DNA from: a virus
Length of the DNA stretch: 36,168 nucleotides
IMG/VR virus record: IMGVR_UViG_3300020438_000119
Coordinates: 1-36,168 of that record
Reading direction: 5' to 3' (one strand)
Positions 29,153 through 36,168 of the stretch are shown one piece after another. Below the pieces are notes generated by a model. It was not told the origin of the DNA. It saw only the letters and a list, made by a program, of their open reading frames with translations, and ran no database searches. The position numbers were made by a program, and so were the translations under genes. Position 1 is the first letter of the stretch; every line of letters begins with the position of its first letter.

Positions 29153-31197
29153 TGTTACCAAATAATTTAACAACACTTGGGTTTGAAGATATTAAATCTT
29201 CTATTAAAACATATCTAAGAACTAGAGATGAGTTCATAGATTATGATTTTGAGGGGTCAGGTTTATCATATATGATTGATGTGTTAGCGTATAACACATA
29301 TTATTCTTCATTCATGGCAAATATGTCCATGAATGAGGCATTCATTTCTTCTTCTACTGTTAGAGACAATGTTGTTAATATTGCAAAACTGTTAGATTAT
29401 TGTCCAAGGTCTGTTGTTGCATCAAAAGCGTGTGTACACATAGAAGTGCAGACTTCACAGACTTCAGGATCATATCCCAATAATATAACTCTTCTAAAAG
29501 GTCTTTCTGCAACAGGTGGTAACTTAGTGTGGAATATTTTAGATCCAGTTACTGTAGAAGTTGATCAAACTACAGGAAAAGCGAATTTTCATAATATGAA
29601 AGTGCAAGAAGGTAGTATTATAAACTATTCTTACACTGTAGATAACTTTGCAAAACAGAGATACATAATTACTTCTGAGAATGTTGATACTTCAACACTT
29701 TCAGTAAGGGTGCGTCCAAATGCAAGTAGCACTACTTCTGATAGTTATAATTTGGTTGAGAACATAACTGAGGTTAAGAGTACTGATAGAGTATATTTCT
29801 TATCTGAAACTGAAGATAAGAGATTTGAAGTTTTCTTTGGTGATGGAGTTATTGGAAGGAAATTAGTAGATGGTGAGATTATTGATTTTGAATATATTGT
29901 TACTCAAGGTTCTAAGGGCAACGATACTAGCGTATTTGCCTTTGTAGGCAAGTTTACTGATAGTAATGGCGTAGGTTATGGTGCTAGTGTAGCGACCCTT
30001 ACGTTGGGTGATAAGGCACAATTAGGAGAGAGTGCAGAATCTGTTGAATCTATTAAATTTAATGCTCCTAGGTACTATGCAGCACAAAATAGGGCAGTAA
30101 CTATTCAGGATTACGAAACTATCGTAAAAAGGATATATTCAAATGCTAAAACAGTTGCTGCATACGGTGGAGATGAATTAAATCCTCCTGTTTATGGAAA
30201 AGTATACATTGCTATAAAAACTAGGACTGGATCATCCCTAAACGATGCTACAAAGCTCCAATTAGTGTCACAGCTTAAAACATATGCTATGGCATCTATT
30301 GAACCTGTTATTGTTGATACTAAGACCCTATTTGTTTATCCTAGAGTCTTTGCTACCTATGATCCATCTACTGCATCTAGAGATGTATCTACAATTTCAA
30401 CAAATATACAAGATTCTATAACTGAATGGGCACAACAGGAAGAAATTAATAACTTTAATAACAATTTCAGTTTAAATAAATTCCAAAAAGCAGTTACTTC
30501 CTCAGATCCAAACGTAACTGATACTTCCACCCAGATTTCAATTGTACAGTATATTAATGCTACTGGTAATACATCCAATACATATTGTGTGTCAACTGGA
30601 TCACCTTTACTAGATAGTGCTCCAAATATCGAAATTACTGAAGGTATTACCGCAACTGTTACAACAACTGAAACAAGTGCATGTAAAAAAGAACCTATCA
30701 TCAAATCGTCTAAATTTAGACTTGCGGATAGACCATCTATAGATCAATACTTTGAGGATGATGGATTTGGCAATTTAGTAGTTTTCTATATCAGTGGTAC
30801 TAGAAAAATTATTACAAATCCAAAAGGAGGCACAGTTGACTACAATACTGGTCAAATATGCTTTGGACCAGTTAACATTGTTGGTGCTGGTGGAAATGTT
30901 CCTGTAATTGATCTTTCAGGTAATATTGACGAGACTACAGTTGTTATTACTGGACAAGTATTCCAGATTGCAGTCCAAGCAATACCATCCAACCCATCCA
31001 TCATATACACCCCAGATCCAGGTACCGTCATTGAGATTATAGTCCCAACTATATCCGTTTCTCCATTAGGTACAGATCTACCTTCGACTATCCCACTAAA
31101 TAGTCTTACGCCAGAAAACTTTGAAATTACCCCTACTGTTATTGATATTCCTGATCTTAATAATGCTGGCAACTTGGCAAACATCTCCTGTTTTTAG
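29152..31197 (+). CDS. gp6: baseplate wedge subunit gp6 (baseplate J-like)
   Basis: 681 residues, close to T4 gp6 (660). N-terminus TLGFEDIKSSIKTYLRTRDE, then the YDFEGSGLSYMIDVLAYNTY segment, are the gp6/BaseplateJ hallmarks. The core includes GDGVIGRKLVDGEIIDFEYI, typical of the domain (FGDGVxGxxxxxGxxIxxxY). gp6 forms the iris ring of the baseplate and drives opening at infection. TAATG coupling to gp25; the C-terminal tail (Pro/Thr-rich) is longer than the T4 form. Confidence 0.95.
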   Translation: MLPNNLTTLGFEDIKSSIKTYLRTRDEFIDYDFEGSGLSYMIDVLAYNTYYSSFMANMSMNEAFISSSTVRDNVVNIAKLLDYCPRSVVASKACVHIEVQTSQTSGSYPNNITLLKGLSATGGNLVWNILDPVTVEVDQTTGKANFHNMKVQEGSIINYSYTVDNFAKQRYIITSENVDTSTLSVRVRPNASSTTSDSYNLVENITEVKSTDRVYFLSETEDKRFEVFFGDGVIGRKLVDGEIIDFEYIVTQGSKGNDTSVFAFVGKFTDSNGVGYGASVATLTLGDKAQLGESAESVESIKFNAPRYYAAQNRAVTIQDYETIVKRIYSNAKTVAAYGGDELNPPVYGKVYIAIKTRTGSSLNDATKLQLVSQLKTYAMASIEPVIVDTKTLFVYPRVFATYDPSTASRDVSTISTNIQDSITEWAQQEEINNFNNNFSLNKFQKAVTSSDPNVTDTSTQISIVQYINATGNTSNTYCVSTGSPLLDSAPNIEITEGITATVTTTETSACKKEPIIKSSKFRLADRPSIDQYFEDDGFGNLVVFYISGTRKIITNPKGGTVDYNTGQICFGPVNIVGAGGNVPVIDLSGNIDETTVVITGQVFQIAVQAIPSNPSIIYTPDPGTVIEIIVPTISVSPLGTDLPSTIPLNSLTPENFEITPTVIDIPDLNNAGNLANISCF

Positions 31198-31204
31198 AAG
31201 TTAA

Positions 31205-34200
31205 ATGACGACCACAAATAAGGTTTCTCAGGTAGTAAGCAAGCAGTTACCGCAGTTTGTTGAAGATAATCACCCTCTTCTTAATAAATTACTTGAATAT
31301 TACTATAAATCCCAAGAAAAAACGGGATATGGTCAGAATATCTTAAATGATTTCTTACAATATTTAAATATTGATAAGTTAAACATTGATATTCTTGATG
31401 GATCGACAAAACTTGTACAGGATGCTGCAGTAGATTCTACTACATTAACAGTTGAAAACGTAGACTCATTTCTTGATAAGAATGGTAGTATTTTAATTAA
31501 TAATGAGGTAATTTTTTATGAGAGTGCAATTCCTTCTCCTAGTGTTGCTTTAAGTCCAGGTATTTCTTATGATCAGGTAAAAATAAAGTGGATTGGTCTT
31601 TCTAATCCTATTAATGATTTTGATGGTGTTAAGAACTCATTTCCATTACTATCACAAAATAGTCCTGTAAGTCCATCATCTCCACAACATCTTATTGTAA
31701 AAGTTTATAATAAGGTTTTAGTGGGTGGAGTTGATTATACTATTGGTAATAACAGTATTAACTTTACTACCCCACCTAGAGCTAAGACAGTTTCTGATGG
31801 GTTTGAATCTACAAATATTACATATCTAAAAGGTTTTTCTGAAGACCCAATTTTAGCGTTAGACGATATTTCTAATGATTTTGGTGATAATAAGACGAGT
31901 TTTAATATTACGAGGAATACGCAACCTTATCGAGCAGTAGTTGATGAGTATATCATCGCAATTTATGATGGTAATTTATTAACACCAAAAACAGACTTTA
32001 CTTTTGATGAAACCACAATTTCTTTCAATTTCATACCTTTAGTTGGAAGAAAATTAGCACTGTTCTCTATTGAAGCACCAATTCCGTCTTTTGGATCAGG
32101 TGGAGTTGGTTTTTCCCGTGTTAATGACAATGGTGAAATCATAGATATTGAAATTAGTGAAACTGGAAAGGATTATAGGTTTGAATACGCACCTAAAGTT
32201 AGTATTAAGTCTAAAACAGGATCGAATGCCGCAGTTAGATCATTAATTAATGGTATTAAGAACACACAGTTACTTGGTGGCGGTAAAGGATATAGTACAA
32301 CTAACCCACCCACGGTAAATATTCAGTCTCCAACAAAAGAAGGTGGTACACCAGCAAAACTTAGTGCTAAAGTAGTAGATGGTACAGTATCTGAAATAGT
32401 AGTTGAAGATTCTGGTAGTGGATATACATTTATACCAAGGGTTACCTTTGCACAACCAGGTGGAGCAACTTTAGGCACTCCAACTATCGTTGGGGGATCT
32501 TTTAGTGGTGTAGTGTCTGTTACAGATGGTGGAAGCGGATATACTACTGCTCCTACAGTTTATGTGGATGAACCAACAGGTGAAGATCCTATTATAGCAA
32601 CTTTTAAGTCTGTATTGAATACTAAAGGCGAAGTTGAGTCTATTACTATTCTTAATGCGGGACAAGGTTATACAACAACTCCTAGAATTGCGATTGTTGA
32701 TCCAGTTGGAGCACAAATTTTAGAAACAAAGGTTGATTCAGATGGTAGATTGGTTGATATTGAAATATTAAGTGGTGGAAGTGGTTATGATGATGTCCCA
32801 TCAGTTTATATTGTTGATGATCGACTTAATGATGTTGGTGCTTCTATTGGAGGATCAGGAGCAACTGCTGTTGCTGCAATCTTCAATGGTCAGATTACAG
32901 ATATCAATATAACTGAATTTGGTACTGGATATAGTCAATCTAATCCTCCAAAAATTATTATTCAGTCTCCACCTTCAGCAACAGCGTCAGTGGAAATTGG
33001 AACAGGTGAAGTTACTGGATTTGAGATAATTAACGGTGGATCTGGATATCAGAAGTGTAGATTTGAAGGATGTGCTAGAGCTGCTAGTGGAATTACTTCA
33101 TTTACTAATAGTGGTGACGTTGTATTCTCTGGTGAGACTGTAGCTTCTACACATTCCACAAATGACGCTATTACTTGCTTAGATGCAGTATTTGTTAAGA
33201 GATTACTTGATAAGTATACAGAACAATACTTACCAGACGTTCCGAAACTAGATTATGCAAGTATTGACGTTAGAAATGCTATTAAGAACATAAAAACCTT
33301 CTATTCTACAAAAGGTACTTCTTATAGTGTTGCATATCTCTTTAAATTGCTTTATGGTGAAGATGTTTCGATTTCTTACCCTAAAGATCAGATTATTAAA
33401 CCTTCTAGTGCAACTTGGTCTATTAATACGATTTTAAGGGCAACTTTAGAAAGTGGTGACCCAGTAAACATTAAAGATGCGTTAGTTCAGCAATTTGAGG
33501 ACATTGCAGACGAAAATGTTAAAGATGCTAGTGCTCTTGTAGAAAATTACATTGCAATTAAGACTTCAGACCTTGAAATTTATGAATTGGTTTTATCTGA
33601 AGAAACTATTGAAGGTACTTTCATTGTTCCTTACAAAACAAAGTTGGGTGAAGGATTAATAGATACAACTGACGTTATTACTGTTGACTCTACTATTGGA
33701 TGGCCAGAAAGAAACGGTGAGATTGTAATTGCTAATGATGAGATAATAAGATATAAAGAAAAGTCTCTAAACCAGTTTATTGAGTGTACTAGGGCATCAT
33801 CTGGCACAACTGCAAGGAACTGGGATGCTGCTTCTGAAGTTAGATCCAATTTCAAGATTTATCTTAATAGAGGTACTTCAGAAGAAGTTGTAATGAATAT
33901 TGTTGGTATTGTTGATGCTCAACAAACTACTTTATCTGATACTGGATCATATTACCTTCCTGGCGATAAACTTACTGTTTCTAAACTTGGTGGTACTACA
34001 GAAGCTCCACAATTAACAGGGTGGTTATATAACGTTAAAAAATTAATTGAAGTTACTGGTATAACCTATGGTGGTGTTAATAATCAATCTGCGACAGTAA
34101 CATGTAGTAATGATCATGGTTTATTGGTGGGTGATCAGGTTACCATTTACGGTGCAAACCCAACAATATATAATGGCACATTTTTAGTATCTTCAAGGGA

Positions 34201-36168
34201 TTCTGCTAATGTATTCCAATATGTTCTTCCAAATACAGCAGTTGTAGAACCACAAGGTAATATTTTAATATCAGTTGACTTGAATAAAGGTAAGTCTACT
34301 GATACTGCTATTGAGAGTATAATTTCACTTTATACCACTAACGTACAAAACACATTCTTTAATAATGACTATGTGTATGTTGCTTCTACTGGTATACCTA
34401 ACTATAACATTGGTCCTTTTGTTGGTTCGGCACTTCTTCCAGGTAACCAGAGGAAACTTAATAGATTCCCTCTAGCAACTCAAACTATATCTACAAAAAC
34501 ACAAACATTATCTGGATCTATTGGTACTTGGATTAATGGTGTTTCTGTACAATCCTATAAATCAACTACTAAGAAAACATTTGGTGCAATAACATCTATT
34601 GGTATTACAAATGCAGGATCAAATTATGATGCTGAAAGACCTCCTACAATTACTATTGCTGGCGGTGGTGGCGATGGTGCTTCTGCTGCAGTTGTAGTTG
34701 ATGGATCATTAACTGATATCGAAGTATTAACTGGTGGATCTGATTATACGTCTTCTCCACTTGTTTCTATCGTTGGTGGAGGTGGATCTGGTGCTTCTGC
34801 TACTGCAATCGTTACTAGAGGAGCAGTTTCTAGAATTCTTGTTAATAATGGAGGAACTGGATATACTTCTAAACCATCTATTACTATTGTTGGTGGTGAA
34901 GGAACAGGAGCAACAGGTAATGCATCTGTTAGAGGTCCAGTTAAGAGTATCAATATTAGTAATGGTGGAAGTAGCTATACTTCTTCACCAACAGTCACAC
35001 TTAGTTCTGGCGAAGGTGCGGTAGCACAACCAATTGTAAGTAATGGTAGAATTATATCAATTGCTATTATTTCTGGTGGTGTTGGATATACTACTGCTCC
35101 AGAAGTTACTATTCTTGGAGATGGATTTGGTGCAGTTGCAAAAGCAACTATTGATTTGGATGGAGAAAACGTTGGAAAAGTAACGAGTATTGAAATACTT
35201 AATAGGGGTATAGGTTATACACAAGGTTTAACAACTATTGTTCTTGATTCTGTTGGAAGTGGTGGTTTATTCTCACCTAATGTTTTCCAGTGGGTTTATA
35301 ACCTTCAAGCAACTACTAATACTGATAGTGCAAAAGGTGCTATTTTTGAGGGTCTTAATACTCAGTATGGTGGTGAATATGCACATATCTCCAACCCACA
35401 AAGATTGAGATATATTCTTGGTGATAACTTAATTAGTGCTATTGATGGCACTATTACTGAAAAGGATAGTCAACTAGATCATTCTCCTGTTATTGGTTGG
35501 GCATATGATGGTAATCCAATATATGGTCCATATTCATATGAAGATCCTACTGATTTAGGTTCTAATATTGTTAGAATGAGATCTTCTTATGCATTAAAGA
35601 CTAATTTAGTTTATAATGAGATATCTAACCCAACTCCAGTTAGAATTGACGGACCTTTACTAACTTCCGAGATTGCAGGTAATTTTATAGAAGATTATGA
35701 ATATAATTTTGGTAGTGGAGATCTAGATCAATATAATGGTAGATTCTGTAAAACTCCAGATTTTCCAGATGGTAGATATTGTTATTTTGTAACTATTGAT
35801 GCTACTGCTGCTGGTGATTCAATTTTCCCATATGTTATTGGTGATAGATACAATTCTCTTGTAGATGTTTGGAATTTATCTACAGATGCTATTCAGCAGA
35901 ATATTCCATCTGGGGTTATTCGTTATAGAGACCCATATGAAAATGTTGATATTGATGTAGAGCGTACACCAAATGAAACATCTAATGCAATAACAACCGA
36001 AGATGGATTCATACTTCTATTTGATCCTGAAGATGAAGATGGAAGTGGTGTTATTGAACAAATAGAAATCGATGATCCAGAGCAAATGTATGAGGAATCA
36101 CCTCTACAATTGTATGATTACTTCCCTAAAGTAAGATTCGACTCAAAAGTTGATATTGAAGTTGAAAC
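31205..36168 (+). CDS. gp7: baseplate wedge gp7-like giant protein (partial, 3' end missing)
   Basis: Open to the window end, at least 1654 residues, so longer than T4 gp7 (1032). N-terminus MTTTNKVSQVVSKQLPQFVE, followed by LNKLLEYYYKSQEKTGYGQN, is typical of marine T4-like gp7 proteins located right after gp6. Two blocks of repeats (about residues 355-620 and 1128-1340) have the unit GxGYTxxPxVxI-n-GAxAxAxVxxGxVxxIxI, several copies each. Residues about 1425-1535 contain a YHYH-like domain (GWAYDGNPIYGPYSYEDP, then FPDGRYCYFVTIDA). No stop appears before 36168. Starts 7 nt after gp6. Confidence 0.85.
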   Translation, partial: MTTTNKVSQVVSKQLPQFVEDNHPLLNKLLEYYYKSQEKTGYGQNILNDFLQYLNIDKLNIDILDGSTKLVQDAAVDSTTLTVENVDSFLDKNGSILINNEVIFYESAIPSPSVALSPGISYDQVKIKWIGLSNPINDFDGVKNSFPLLSQNSPVSPSSPQHLIVKVYNKVLVGGVDYTIGNNSINFTTPPRAKTVSDGFESTNITYLKGFSEDPILALDDISNDFGDNKTSFNITRNTQPYRAVVDEYIIAIYDGNLLTPKTDFTFDETTISFNFIPLVGRKLALFSIEAPIPSFGSGGVGFSRVNDNGEIIDIEISETGKDYRFEYAPKVSIKSKTGSNAAVRSLINGIKNTQLLGGGKGYSTTNPPTVNIQSPTKEGGTPAKLSAKVVDGTVSEIVVEDSGSGYTFIPRVTFAQPGGATLGTPTIVGGSFSGVVSVTDGGSGYTTAPTVYVDEPTGEDPIIATFKSVLNTKGEVESITILNAGQGYTTTPRIAIVDPVGAQILETKVDSDGRLVDIEILSGGSGYDDVPSVYIVDDRLNDVGASIGGSGATAVAAIFNGQITDINITEFGTGYSQSNPPKIIIQSPPSATASVEIGTGEVTGFEIINGGSGYQKCRFEGCARAASGITSFTNSGDVVFSGETVASTHSTNDAITCLDAVFVKRLLDKYTEQYLPDVPKLDYASIDVRNAIKNIKTFYSTKGTSYSVAYLFKLLYGEDVSISYPKDQIIKPSSATWSINTILRATLESGDPVNIKDALVQQFEDIADENVKDASALVENYIAIKTSDLEIYELVLSEETIEGTFIVPYKTKLGEGLIDTTDVITVDSTIGWPERNGEIVIANDEIIRYKEKSLNQFIECTRASSGTTARNWDAASEVRSNFKIYLNRGTSEEVVMNIVGIVDAQQTTLSDTGSYYLPGDKLTVSKLGGTTEAPQLTGWLYNVKKLIEVTGITYGGVNNQSATVTCSNDHGLLVGDQVTIYGANPTIYNGTFLVSSRDSANVFQYVLPNTAVVEPQGNILISVDLNKGKSTDTAIESIISLYTTNVQNTFFNNDYVYVASTGIPNYNIGPFVGSALLPGNQRKLNRFPLATQTISTKTQTLSGSIGTWINGVSVQSYKSTTKKTFGAITSIGITNAGSNYDAERPPTITIAGGGGDGASAAVVVDGSLTDIEVLTGGSDYTSSPLVSIVGGGGSGASATAIVTRGAVSRILVNNGGTGYTSKPSITIVGGEGTGATGNASVRGPVKSINISNGGSSYTSSPTVTLSSGEGAVAQPIVSNGRIISIAIISGGVGYTTAPEVTILGDGFGAVAKATIDLDGENVGKVTSIEILNRGIGYTQGLTTIVLDSVGSGGLFSPNVFQWVYNLQATTNTDSAKGAIFEGLNTQYGGEYAHISNPQRLRYILGDNLISAIDGTITEKDSQLDHSPVIGWAYDGNPIYGPYSYEDPTDLGSNIVRMRSSYALKTNLVYNEISNPTPVRIDGPLLTSEIAGNFIEDYEYNFGSGDLDQYNGRFCKTPDFPDGRYCYFVTIDATAAGDSIFPYVIGDRYNSLVDVWNLSTDAIQQNIPSGVIRYRDPYENVDIDVERTPNETSNAITTEDGFILLFDPEDEDGSGVIEQIEIDDPEQMYEESPLQLYDYFPKVRFDSKVDIEVE

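Noticed and set aside
1-36168. tRNA genes, integrase, transposase, CRISPR repeats, or photosynthesis genes
   Set aside because: None was seen on reading both strands; the absence here says nothing about the rest of the genome.

Overview
The window reads as part of the genome of a T4-like (myovirus) phage of marine bacteria, most likely a cyanophage or a close pelagic relative. The evidence is a run of recognisable T4-type baseplate genes (gp25, gp6, a giant gp7-like protein), long tail-fibre genes of the marine T4-like type, T4-style late promoter boxes (TATAAATA), an UvsW-like helicase, 2-oxoglutarate oxygenases, and many small conserved marine-phage proteins. All genes lie on the plus strand, the DNA is visibly AT-rich, and genes are packed with ATGA or TAATG overlaps. 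No tRNA, integrase, transposase, CRISPR array or photosynthesis gene was seen.

Layout. 1-390: end of an unidentified gene and two small overlapping genes. 420-9895: seven tail-fibre or virion structural genes, several preceded by TATAAATA or GATAAATA boxes 22-33 nt before the start codon, ending in a glycine-rich likely adhesin. 9896-12246: a perfect-consensus sigma70 promoter, two 2OG-Fe(II) oxygenases and five small genes, closed by a strong terminator. 12253-15162: a DGQHR-motif protein, a possible PD-(D/E)XK nuclease and an SPPY-type DNA methyltransferase, then small genes. 15199-18533: two more 2OG oxygenases, small genes and a second SPPY methyltransferase. 18593-22343: UvsW-like helicase and small early or middle-type genes, with repeated promoter and terminator modules. 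22368-24712: a cluster of tiny unknown genes with strong Shine-Dalgarno sites, then AT-rich non-coding stretches. 24713-36168: late structural block with a small AbrB-like protein, a coiled-coil protein, an 861-residue structural protein, a PAAR spike tip, a small basic protein, gp25, gp6 and a gp7-like protein that runs off the window end.

How it works together. The two ends encode virion parts (fibres at the left, baseplate at the right). The middle is accessory and early or middle material: DNA modification, helicase, oxygenases and small host-takeover candidates.

The most interesting signal is regulatory. Seven intergenic sites share a dyad of the form TGNCAR-N8-CTGKCACA, placed 28 or 29 nt upstream of a TATAAT-like box. 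At three of them a complete intrinsic terminator sits between the dyad and the -10 box. This looks like a phage-specific activated promoter class, with an architecture unlike the T4 MotA-box promoter. One of these promoters feeds an RNA that begins with one arm of an 18-bp long-range stem. The DGQHR, nuclease-candidate and methyltransferase trio is the best candidate for an undescribed protein system.
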